Shown: piece after piece, positions 7,664 to 15,119 of the stretch | Position numbering within the stretch: position 1 is the first letter of the stretch | Layout of the letters: every line of letters begins with the position of its first letter | Assembly: GCA_964346275.1 (NCBI GenBank) | Contig: CAYFUR010000027.1 | Coordinates: 1-37,061, forward strand | Direction of reading: 5' to 3' | Source of the DNA: CAYFUR01 sp964346275 | GTDB lineage: Bacteria > Sumerlaeota > Sumerlaeia > SLMS01 | Length of the DNA: 37,061 nucleotides | Notes under the pieces: model-generated | Told to the model about the DNA's origin: nothing | Seen by the model: only the letters and a program-made list of their open reading frames with translations | Database searches by the model: none | Position numbers and translations under genes: made by a program

Positions 7664-8686
7664 TCAGTCCTCCGGCTCCTCTTTGGCCGTGGCATCTTCT
7701 TCCTCACCGATAAAGCGCGTGGGGATAGCAAACGCGTCACGCCCCTGCTCTTGAAGCCACTGAATCATTTGCGCCGTATAGCCGTGGGTCACACCGATGC
7801 GCTCGGCGCCTGTTGCTTCGATGGTCTCCAGCAAACCCGGCCAGTCCGCATGATCGGACAGGACAAACCCGCGATCCATGGAGCGCCGCCGGCGCGTGCC
7901 GCGGATCCGCATCCAGCCCGAGGCCATGGCCAGGGACATGGGAGTAAACTTCCGGAGCCATGGGGTCCCCAGGGTCGATGGAGGCGCCAGGACGAGGGCT
8001 CTCCCCCTGGTTACTTTGCTATTCTCTTGGTTGGCGCGCTCGACCTCCGGCAAAGCGATGCCTCCCTGTCTATACGCTTCATTCAGAGGGGGGATGGAGC
8101 CATGCACCAGAATCGGCCCGATGGATGGGTCGATCCCGGCAAGGAGGCGCTGGGCTTTCCCGAGGGCATAGGAGAAGAGAACGCTGGTCCATCCGCGTTC
8201 CTGGTTGCCACGCCACCAGGCGTTGATTTCTTCGAAGACCCGCGCGGGATCCGGCCAGCGGTAGATCGGCAGCCCAAAAGTCGACTCCGTAATAAAGGTA
8301 TGGCAGGGAACGGGCTCGAAATCCGCACAAGTGGGGTCGGAGTGCGTCTTGTAATCACCGCTCACAACCCAGACCTGGCCGCGATGTTCGAGGCGCACTT
8401 GGGCGGATCCCAGAAGATGGCCGGCAGGATGGAACGAGACCGCCACACCATTGACCGTGCGCGTTTCGCAGTATCGCAACGTTTCGATGCTGGCTTCGTT
8501 GCCCAGACGCACGGAAAGCACCGGGCGGGCGGGTTCCGCCGCGAGATATTCTCTCGATCCAGGGCGCGCGTGATCCGCATGGCCATGCGTAATAACTGCT
8601 TTATCCACAGGCATCCAGGGATCCACATAGAAGTTTCCCGCCGGGCAGTAAAGTCCTTTCGTCGTGATTTGTAACAAGTCTGCCAT
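7664..8686 (-). CDS. Ligase-associated DNA exonuclease (metallo-beta-lactamase/beta-CASP fold)
   Basis: 340 residues. The metallo-beta-lactamase motif T-H-G-H-A-D-H-A-R-P-G supplies His34, His36, Asp38 and His39. Further metal ligands are likely in P-A-G-H-L-L-G-S, in V-S-G-D-Y-K, and in the C-terminal L-S-D-H-A-D-W. This is the architecture of the mRNA-3'-end-processing/exonuclease protein encoded beside LigB in many bacteria. The ATG at 8686 stands next to a divergent sigma-54-like sequence for the amidase gene. The last ~15 residues are acidic. It probably trims DNA ends before sealing by the ligase encoded next to it; that is inference from association. Confidence 0.92.
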   Translation of the reverse strand: MADLLQITTKGLYCPAGNFYVDPWMPVDKAVITHGHADHARPGSREYLAAEPARPVLSVRLGNEASIETLRYCETRTVNGVAVSFHPAGHLLGSAQVRLEHRGQVWVVSGDYKTHSDPTCADFEPVPCHTFITESTFGLPIYRWPDPARVFEEINAWWRGNQERGWTSVLFSYALGKAQRLLAGIDPSIGPILVHGSIPPLNEAYRQGGIALPEVERANQENSKVTRGRALVLAPPSTLGTPWLRKFTPMSLAMASGWMRIRGTRRRRSMDRGFVLSDHADWPGLLETIEATGAERIGVTHGYTAQMIQWLQEQGRDAFAIPTRFIGEEEDATAKEEPED

Positions 8687-8687
8687 G

Positions 8688-8702
8688 TGGCACTTTTTCA
8701 GC
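8688..8702 (+). promoter_or_regulatory. Candidate sigma-54 (-24/-12) promoter for the amidase gene
   Basis: TGGCAC at 8688-8693 and a GC at 8701-8702 give the exact GG-N10-GC spacing of sigma-54 promoters. The -24 element is perfect. The -12 element reads CAGCT, not TTGCA, so it is imperfect. A sigma-54 activator gene lies in this window (25860-27329). Transcription would start near 8714, about 30 bases before the candidate aptamer. Confidence 0.4.
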
Positions 8703-8742
8703 TTGAAGGGTGATCCTTATAGGGAGAACTGCGTCCTGCAAG

Positions 8743-8803
8743 TCCTGGCAAAGCGTCGGTGCAAAGCCCGGGCCACGTGCCTCGGCTGGCGGGATTGCGG
8801 TCC
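8743..8803 (+). ncRNA. Candidate cyclic-di-GMP-I-like (GEMM) riboswitch aptamer, atypical
   Basis: The leader carries TGGCAAAG, then TGCAAAGCC, then a hairpin (AGCC-C-GGGC with GCCT-C-GGCT around CACGT, one mismatch), then GGCGGGATTGCGG. These follow the order of GEMM aptamers: GGCAAA, CGCAAAGCC, the P2 hairpin, then CGGGNTTGC. GCAA near 8748 can pair with TTGC near 8797 to close P1. Bases at the positions of Vc2 G20, A47 and C92 are conserved by my alignment. The GNRA-capped P1b hairpin is reduced to a few bases, which is the main argument against the call. Confidence 0.38.
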
Positions 8804-8852
8804 AAATCCGGATTGACCGGTTATCAGCCGACTGTTGGATTCTCCTCCTGGA

Positions 8853-8867
8853 TTCCTCGAAAAGGAA
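8853..8867 (+). promoter_or_regulatory. Hairpin over the amidase Shine-Dalgarno sequence
   Basis: TTCCT (8853-8857) pairs with AGGAA (8863-8867) around the loop CGAAA. The right arm is the core of the ribosome binding site AAGGAAG (8862-8868) of the amidase ATG at 8878. An upstream pyrimidine run, TTCTCCTCCT (8840-8849), could also pair with it. This would be a simple expression platform for a translational riboswitch. Confidence 0.4.
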
Positions 8868-8877
8868 GAAAAACCAA

Positions 8878-11800
8878 ATGAAGAATTGTTTGATGCAGAT
8901 TCTGGGGACCATGGTCCTCGCAGCGTCGCTTTCCCCGACAGCCGTACTCGCAGGAGAAAGCGCCGCGGAACGAAAGATTGAAGGGTATATTCTTTCGACA
9001 TTTGCCGCGCCCCAGGCCGCCGGAAAATCGGCAAACCGACTGATTGGCGAGGCTGAAATTGTCGATTCGGAAACACGGGAAGACGGCAAAGTCATCGTCT
9101 ATGCAGCAATGGATCGAGAGTTCCTCGATCAGAAGTTCAACGCGGAAATCATGGAGCAGATGACATGGGCGCTGGGCGGCATTTTCAAGTCCCTCGATAA
9201 GAGGCCGGACCTGTCGGTACTGGTCCGCTACAAGAACGACCCGTCCTCCGAATACAAGGATTTGCTCGAGTATCTTCCACCCGCCCCTCCCCAATTGCAA
9301 AAACCGGAACCAGCCAAAGCCGCGAAGAGCGCCGAGGGCGGCCAGCCTCCTTTTGCCGGGCAGGAACATCCTGACGGTTTTCTCGCCGGGAAGTCGGTGT
9401 TCCTCGCTCCCGGTCATGGATGGTATTACAGCACGAACGCCGGCCGGTGGGCGACCCAGCGCGGCTTGTCGCAGGGGATCATCGAGGATCATGCGAATAT
9501 CGATTTCGCGATCAATTATCTCGTCCCCTACCTCCAGAACGCCGGTGCCAATGTCTATACAACGCGCGAGCGCGATATGAACACCAACCTCGTGATTATC
9601 GACAATGGCGAGGCGGGCTACTCGGAAACGGGCTCGTGGTCCGACTCAACAGGCGGCTATGGCAGCGGCCAGCGCGTGACCCCCGCCTCCTCGACCGAGA
9701 CGGCGACGGCCACCTTCACGCCCACGATCCCGGAAGCGGGCCACTACGAAGTCTATGTCTGGTATCAGCCGGTTGACAACGCCGCGACGGCGGCCAAATT
9801 CACGGTCAACCACGCGGGCGGCTCGACGGAATGGATCCAGAACCAGAACCGCGACGGCTATACATGGAAGAATATCGGCCGATATTACTTCGAAGCGGGC
9901 ACCGATGCTTCCGCAGCCTCCGTGGTCGTTTCCAATGAAAGCTCCGCCGGGGGCAATGTCTATGCGGATGCGGTGCGTTTCGGCGGCGGGATGGGCCAGA
10001 TGATCGACCCGGATTCCGGCGGCACCAGCGGCAAGCCCCAGTTCGAGGAATCCGGCCTTTATTATGCCGGGTTCATGGGCAAGTCCGACTGGGCCAGCTA
10101 TGGCACCGTCTCCGCCATGCCAAGCTATGCCGCGTGGGAAAGCGAAGGGTGGGAAGATTCCATCTACGTTTCCCTCCACACCAACGCCGGCGGGTCGCGC
10201 GGCACACTGGGAATCGCCTATGGTTCGTGCTGGGATTGCTGGGACGACAACAACTTCGCGGGCGTGCCTGGCAGCCGGGAACTGCGCGATCTGATCGTGG
10301 ATGAACTGGTCAACGATATACGCGTCGCGGAGGATCCCTCCTGGCGGTTCATCTATCCCATTTCCCGCGCCTATGGAGAGTTGAGTACTTCGCGCAACGA
10401 TGAAATGCCCGCGACAATTATCGAGGTCGGCTTTCACGACGACCCCCAGGACGCCGCGTACTTGAACGATCCGGATTTCCGCCGCCTCACGGGCCGCGCA
10501 ATTTACCAGGGCATCGCCAGGTATTTCGCCGACCGCGACAGTACGCCGGCCGCTCTCCTGCCCGAACCCCCGACTCACTTCCGCGCGCGGAATAACGGCA
10601 GCGGTGGCATCGAATTGTCGTGGAACGCTCCTCCTTCGGAAAGCGGCGACGATCTGCTCGGTGATCCGGCAACGGGATACCGCGTCTATACAAGCACCCA
10701 CGGAAAAGGATTTGCCGATGGCGAAGCCGTGGCTGGCACATCGCACACCATCTCCTCGGGCCTGACGGCAGGCGAGACGTACTTCTTCCGTGTTTCGGCG
10801 ACGAATGCCGGAGGCGAGTCGTTCCCGACGGAAACGCTCGCCGTGCGCTATCAGCCCAGTGAAGCCAACCCGATCCTCATCGTCAGCGGTTTTGATCGCA
10901 TGGACCGCGAAATGAGCGTCATGCAGGGCGGGGCCCACCGCCACTTCCTCGATCGCATGAACACCTATGACTATGCCGTGATGGCCGCAAAGGACATCGA
11001 GGACTACGATCAATACAGCGATTCCGCCTCCAACGAAGCAGTGGAGAATGGCGCAATCAACCTCAGCTCCTATGCAGCGATCATCTGGCTGCTCGGCGAG
11101 GAAGATGCGGACAACGAAACCTTCTCGGCTCTGGAACAGTCCGCAGTGGCCAATTACCTGAACGCCGGCGGCCAGCTTTTCGTCTCCGGTTCGGAAATCG
11201 CGGCCGATCTCAATGGCGGCTCGTTCCTCGGATCGACATTGAAGGCCTCCTATGCCGCGAATGACGCGGGAACCTATGCGGCAACGGGCTCTGGCGGAAT
11301 CTTCAGCGATTCGGGGGCCGTGGCTTTCGACAATGGTTCCTCGATATACAATGTCGAGCAGCCGGACCGCATTTCGCCCGCGGGCGGCTCGACTGCCGTC
11401 ATGACCTACACGGGCGGCGGATCAGGTACGGCGGCTATTCAGTATGACGGGGATTACAAGCTTGTCTATATGGCTTTCCCCTACGAAGCGATAGTCGACC
11501 CGAATGTCCGCCGCTCGGTGATGGACCGCGTGCTCGGCTTCTTTAACTTCGACGGCGGGATTATCACCGTACCCGATCTCATCATTGAATCGCGCGATCC
11601 CTCCGGCGGCCTGACCGCGAATCCGCCCTACGCGGAAGCGGGTGGCTGGGCCGACAGCACCGCCAAGAGCTCGGCACCCGGCCTGCTTGGTAATGGCTCG
11701 CGCTTCTCTTCTTCCTCCACACCGGAATCCGACACCGTCACGGCCGTGCCGAATATACCCCGCGCGGGCATCTACGAAGTCGCGGTCACATGGAACACCT

Positions 11801-12243
11801 CGAGCAACGCCACCAATGTGCGCTACGTGGTGAAACATGCGAACGGCGAGGACGAGTATTTCCTCGACCAGGAGCCGGCCGACGCCCCCAACGGCGGCAA
11901 CAATAACCAGTGGATCACCCTGGGCCAGTATGAATTTGCAGCCGGGCAGGATGAAGCCACCGGCTCCCTGATGCTGGATGAATCCCCCGTTACGGGAACA
12001 GTCACGGGCTACAACACGGGCCGTGTCTATTCGGATGGCTTCCGCTGGCGGTTTATCGAGGAAATCGATGGCTACGACGGCTGGCCGTTCGGCGATTTCA
12101 ATAATGATCGCTGCACAGACGTGGATGATTTCCTGATCCTGCTGGACAATTGGCAAAGCGAAATGGAACAGGGCCGGATGATGGATATCAACGCGTTTCT
12201 CGCCCTTCTGGACCATTGGCAGCAGGGCGACAGCTGCCAGTAA
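8878..12243 (+). CDS. Exported N-acetylmuramoyl-L-alanine amidase with golvesin-like, FN3 and dockerin domains
   Basis: 1121 residues. ATG 8878 is chosen because AAGGAAG precedes it and a clear signal peptide follows, cleaved near A-V-L-A/G-E-S (residue ~25). Residues ~30-150 are of unknown type. An Amidase_3 zinc peptidoglycan hydrolase domain follows: His180 (P-G-H-G), Glu203 (I-E-D-H), His434 (L-H-T-N-A) and Glu516 (I-E-V-G-F-H). Between the second and third of these, residues ~240-370 form a golvesin C-terminal-like beta-sandwich, so the catalytic domain is split by an insertion. Then come FN3 (~562-658), a glutamine-amidotransferase-like alpha/beta region (~662-890), a second golvesin-like domain (~900-1058) and a dockerin-like tail (1064-1121) with one good calcium loop, F-N-N-D-R-C-T-D-V-D-D-F, and one degenerate copy. 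It probably acts on cell wall outside the cytoplasm. It is monocistronic, ending in a strong terminator. Confidence 0.88.
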   Translation: MKNCLMQILGTMVLAASLSPTAVLAGESAAERKIEGYILSTFAAPQAAGKSANRLIGEAEIVDSETREDGKVIVYAAMDREFLDQKFNAEIMEQMTWALGGIFKSLDKRPDLSVLVRYKNDPSSEYKDLLEYLPPAPPQLQKPEPAKAAKSAEGGQPPFAGQEHPDGFLAGKSVFLAPGHGWYYSTNAGRWATQRGLSQGIIEDHANIDFAINYLVPYLQNAGANVYTTRERDMNTNLVIIDNGEAGYSETGSWSDSTGGYGSGQRVTPASSTETATATFTPTIPEAGHYEVYVWYQPVDNAATAAKFTVNHAGGSTEWIQNQNRDGYTWKNIGRYYFEAGTDASAASVVVSNESSAGGNVYADAVRFGGGMGQMIDPDSGGTSGKPQFEESGLYYAGFMGKSDWASYGTVSAMPSYAAWESEGWEDSIYVSLHTNAGGSRGTLGIAYGSCWDCWDDNNFAGVPGSRELRDLIVDELVNDIRVAEDPSWRFIYPISRAYGELSTSRNDEMPATIIEVGFHDDPQDAAYLNDPDFRRLTGRAIYQGIARYFADRDSTPAALLPEPPTHFRARNNGSGGIELSWNAPPSESGDDLLGDPATGYRVYTSTHGKGFADGEAVAGTSHTISSGLTAGETYFFRVSATNAGGESFPTETLAVRYQPSEANPILIVSGFDRMDREMSVMQGGAHRHFLDRMNTYDYAVMAAKDIEDYDQYSDSASNEAVENGAINLSSYAAIIWLLGEEDADNETFSALEQSAVANYLNAGGQLFVSGSEIAADLNGGSFLGSTLKASYAANDAGTYAATGSGGIFSDSGAVAFDNGSSIYNVEQPDRISPAGGSTAVMTYTGGGSGTAAIQYDGDYKLVYMAFPYEAIVDPNVRRSVMDRVLGFFNFDGGIITVPDLIIESRDPSGGLTANPPYAEAGGWADSTAKSSAPGLLGNGSRFSSSSTPESDTVTAVPNIPRAGIYEVAVTWNTSSNATNVRYVVKHANGEDEYFLDQEPADAPNGGNNNQWITLGQYEFAAGQDEATGSLMLDESPVTGTVTGYNTGRVYSDGFRWRFIEEIDGYDGWPFGDFNNDRCTDVDDFLILLDNWQSEMEQGRMMDINAFLALLDHWQQGDSCQ

Positions 12244-12268
12244 AACGCAGGCATTCCGCTGTCTCGAC

Positions 12269-12300
12269 AATGCCCCGGAGGCACTTTGCTCCGGGGCATT
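12269..12300. terminator. Bidirectional rho-independent terminator
   Basis: A perfect 12-bp stem: AATGCCCCGGAG (12269-12280) and CTCCGGGGCATT (12289-12300) around an 8-base loop, followed by T-rich sequence. The A-rich left side also gives a T-rich tail on the minus strand. It lies between the convergent amidase gene and the MRJP-like gene and can serve both. Confidence 0.85.
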
Positions 12301-12304
12301 TGAT

Positions 12305-13414
12305 TTATTCAGGAATCTGGATGATTTTGAAGAGCCTGTATGGTTGCTCGGGGTGAGGGCCCAAGTGGATCTGGGACGTTGTGACGTAGACCTCGCCGTC
12401 CTTGGTCACAGCAAACGTGTCTGGCCAATCGAGCAAATCATCCTGAACAACCGTGACGATTTCGCCATCGGGCGCGAGAGCCTTGACCGCGTTATCCTCC
12501 AGGGCACTGAGATAGAGGTTTCCGACCTGATCGAAAGCAATTCCGTCGACCGGTTCCGTGCTGGCGACTCGCTCGACGTGCCCTGCCAATTCAGAGGGCG
12601 CCAGTGAATCGTCACGCAGCCAGCGCGTTTCGATCCGGTAAAGCGTTTCGCCAGTCAGCGCCTGGTAGTAGAGATAATTGCGTGCGGGAGTCAGGGCGAT
12701 GCCATCCGCATGGACTTGGGGAAGGCTCCCGTCCGGACGGCGCCAGACTTTTCCGTCTATACGCACTTTGACTTCTTCCGACTTTGTGGAGAAATGATCA
12801 TCCAGAAGGCGGCGGGCTTCGCCGCTCTTGAGGTCCAGAACGATCAGCGCCCTCGCCCCGGAATCCGTTATGTATGCGTAGTCAGCCGCTGTATCGATTC
12901 TCACGTCGTTGAGATAGCTGTTTTGCGGAGCGATGTCTTCGTCGAATTGATAGACGCGGGCCACGTTTCCATTCGCCAGGTCGATGCGCACGAGCTTTGG
13001 CCCGCCGGGAACAACTCCGCCAAACTGGGGATTCGCCGGATCGAGGACCCAGAGCTGGTCTTCGTCATCCACGAAAACGGCCTGGACGCACACAAAATGC
13101 TCGGACGGATCCAGGTCGGGATGCCAGTTATTCCACTCATTGTCGGGATAGGGCGCCACATTGCCCTCCGGATCAACTTCGCCGACGGAAAAGGAAACCG
13201 GGTCGGACCAACGCGGATAGTTGACGAAAACCCGGCCATTTTGAGACACCGCCACTCCGGTCCACTGGCGGCCGGACTGGGCCACTTCCACGAGTTCACG
13301 GCTCTTCAGATCCTCGTGCCCAGGCTCCATCTTCATCCCCAGAGGGGCGCACGCCACGAGGAAAGAAAGGCTGCCGGCGGCCAGCGAATATCTGGTCCAG
13401 ATGGGTGCCTGCAT
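12305..13414 (-). CDS. Lipoprotein of the major royal jelly protein/Yellow family (beta-propeller)
   Basis: 369 residues. The N-terminus is a lipoprotein signal with the lipobox L-V-A-C (Cys22). The body matches the MRJP/Yellow beta-propeller: N-G-R-V-F-V-N-Y-P-R-W, then V-Q-A-V-F-V-D-D-E-D-Q-L-W-V-L-D, then L-N-D-V-R-I-D and Y-A-Y-I-T-D-S-G. Bacterial members are loosely related to SMP-30/gluconolactonase-type propellers, and their ligand or substrate is unknown. The start is supported by AGGAGG eight bases before the ATG. It is convergent with the amidase gene, ending 5 bases after the shared terminator, and lies downstream of a terminator of the GHL10-like gene, so it is probably transcribed alone. 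Confidence 0.85.
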   Translation of the reverse strand: MQAPIWTRYSLAAGSLSFLVACAPLGMKMEPGHEDLKSRELVEVAQSGRQWTGVAVSQNGRVFVNYPRWSDPVSFSVGEVDPEGNVAPYPDNEWNNWHPDLDPSEHFVCVQAVFVDDEDQLWVLDPANPQFGGVVPGGPKLVRIDLANGNVARVYQFDEDIAPQNSYLNDVRIDTAADYAYITDSGARALIVLDLKSGEARRLLDDHFSTKSEEVKVRIDGKVWRRPDGSLPQVHADGIALTPARNYLYYQALTGETLYRIETRWLRDDSLAPSELAGHVERVASTEPVDGIAFDQVGNLYLSALEDNAVKALAPDGEIVTVVQDDLLDWPDTFAVTKDGEVYVTTSQIHLGPHPEQPYRLFKIIQIPE

Positions 13415-13496
13415 TGAGTCAACCTCCTGCGTTTATGAGTTTGTCTCACCGAGCAGGAAGAACAATCCGTGCCAGCCGGGAAGGCAAGCCTGCTTG

Positions 13497-13536
13497 AATA
13501 AAAAAAACGGCTGCAGAGGGTTTTCCCTCCGCAGCC
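13497..13536 (-). terminator. Rho-independent terminator of the GHL10-like gene
   Basis: CGGCTGCAGAGGG (13507-13519) pairs with CCCTCCGCAGCCG (13524-13536), one internal mismatch, loop TTTT on the plus strand. On the minus strand the stem is followed by a run of eight T residues. It sits 29 bases after the stop of the gene at 13565-14995. Confidence 0.85.
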
Positions 13537-13564
13537 GACTTTCTTTCTTTCGATAAGGTTTCGC

Positions 13565-14995
13565 CTATTCCGCCCGTTCCGGAAAAACTTCCTTCACTTC
13601 GTCCCACCAGCCGTATTCTTCGAGATAGATGAGATCAAAGAGCATCAGCCCGTCACTCAGGTCATATGCCGCGCGGGCGCACCGCTGGAAATTCTCCGGA
13701 TCCCCTTCGTATTGTTGCAGGAAGAGGCTCGCGTGTGTCGACGTATCATGGCCGATAATGCGCTCAAACAGCTTGGCCGTGCCTTCCATGCTGGCCCACG
13801 CCGGATCACCCTTTGCCAGGGCGTCCTCTTCCGTCAGACTGGTATAATACCATCCCGCATAGAACACATCCATCAGATGGGCATAGCCGGCTTCATGATA
13901 ATCTTCCGGCGCCCAGTCATAGTCATCCGCTGGATCATAATCCGGACTCGCCCAGTTAACGCCCTCGTTGTAATAGGAGGGATACCACGCGCCCGTATAG
14001 TCAGCAAAGACGATGGACGGATCCTCCAGCTTCACCAGGGCCCGGGAGCGGGCGATGATGTTCGTAATGGTTTTCGCCCGCCAGACAAGCCACCGGTCGT
14101 ACAGCGGGCCGGGAACGCGTTCATGGCGGTCGGAAAGCCCTCGCCCGCTGCGCGCGCCCTCGTCGGCGATCATGTCGATCGGCTCCGCGTCTTCCTTCAG
14201 TTCGTACGTATAGACGTCTTCCGGCCAGTTCTTCACTTCGTGGCCCAGGAAGTTTTCAAAGGATGTGCGGGCCTCGGGGGAAAAGTCCGACGTGATTCCT
14301 GAAAAGCGAACCCGGTCGAGGCAGACGCCATCGATATCATACTGGCAGATCTCCTTGAGCAGCGCCAGCTCGTACTCCACGACCTCCGGATTGGCGGCGC
14401 TCATGAAGACCGCATAGCCGCGGACGCCCTCCTGCTGGGGCACCATCTCCGGCTCGTCGCTTCCCGCGCGCACCACATAATCGATCGCCTGCCAGTCCTG
14501 GCGCTCGGGGATGTCAAAGATCGCGCCGTGCTTTGGGACACCGGCATCCTCTGATCCCTGGTGCCCTTCGGCAAAGAAATTCATGGAGGCAAAGACCTTC
14601 AAGCCACGCTTGTGACCTTCCTCGATGGCAACCTCGAGAAGGTCGAAATCTTCCGGGTGCGTTTTGCCTTTCCATTCGGTCATTTTTGGCGCGAGGTCTG
14701 AATTATAGAGCACGTAGCCCGAGATGGGCTTGACGTCGATGACGACAATATCCGTTCCGATCTCGACGCATTTATCCATCATTGCTCCGATTTCCTCGCG
14801 ATTGCCGAGGCGGCTCCAATTGGCCGTAGCATCAAACCAGACCGTGATTGGTTTTTCGTGGGAAGGGTCGGCCAGCAGCGATTTGTCCGCCTCGCCGGAC
14901 GCAAGATGCTGGCAGCCAGACAAGCCAGCAGCCAGAGCCACGGCGGCGAGGCAGGCCAGGGAGCCGCGCCAAAGGCCTCGAATGCTTTTCCGCAT
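13565..14995 (-). CDS. Lipoprotein with a GHL10-like glycosyl-hydrolase domain
   Basis: 476 residues. Start chosen at the ATG at 14995: AAGGAG stands eight bases before it, while the in-frame ATG two codons earlier is too close. A lipoprotein signal ends in L-S-G-C (residue ~28). The rest looks like a TIM-barrel of the GHL10/DUF187 type ('alpha-amylase family' proteins): I-T-V-W-F-D-A-T near the start, V-V-I-D-V-K-P-I-S-G, H-K-R-G-L-K-V-F-A-S-M-N, and Y-D-I-D-G-V-C-L-D-R-V-R-F-S-G with the acidic residue expected at the barrel's active site. Substrate unknown; surface polysaccharide or peptidoglycan-derived glycan are possibilities. It lies 124 bases downstream of mutS on the same strand and ends in its own terminator. 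Confidence 0.72.
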   Translation of the reverse strand: MRKSIRGLWRGSLACLAAVALAAGLSGCQHLASGEADKSLLADPSHEKPITVWFDATANWSRLGNREEIGAMMDKCVEIGTDIVVIDVKPISGYVLYNSDLAPKMTEWKGKTHPEDFDLLEVAIEEGHKRGLKVFASMNFFAEGHQGSEDAGVPKHGAIFDIPERQDWQAIDYVVRAGSDEPEMVPQQEGVRGYAVFMSAANPEVVEYELALLKEICQYDIDGVCLDRVRFSGITSDFSPEARTSFENFLGHEVKNWPEDVYTYELKEDAEPIDMIADEGARSGRGLSDRHERVPGPLYDRWLVWRAKTITNIIARSRALVKLEDPSIVFADYTGAWYPSYYNEGVNWASPDYDPADDYDWAPEDYHEAGYAHLMDVFYAGWYYTSLTEEDALAKGDPAWASMEGTAKLFERIIGHDTSTHASLFLQQYEGDPENFQRCARAAYDLSDGLMLFDLIYLEEYGWWDEVKEVFPERAE

Positions 14996-15119
14996 AGTCA
15001 TCACTCCTTGGGGTGCTTGGCGGCCTTGGTTTCCGGCCACCGATGTGAGGGAAGGATAGTAGAGGCGGCCCATCAACGTGCAAAGCGGTTTTTTTGTAAC
15101 ACTTCTTTTAAGCTGAAAA

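Noticed and set aside
9646..11013. Long minus-strand open frame opposite the amidase gene
   Set aside because: It is the antisense of the amidase coding sequence in a GC-rich gene, without a ribosome binding site or recognisable domain. The same applies to other long antisense frames at 1607-2821, 7244-8674, 16023-17252, 19329-21161 and 22833-24404.
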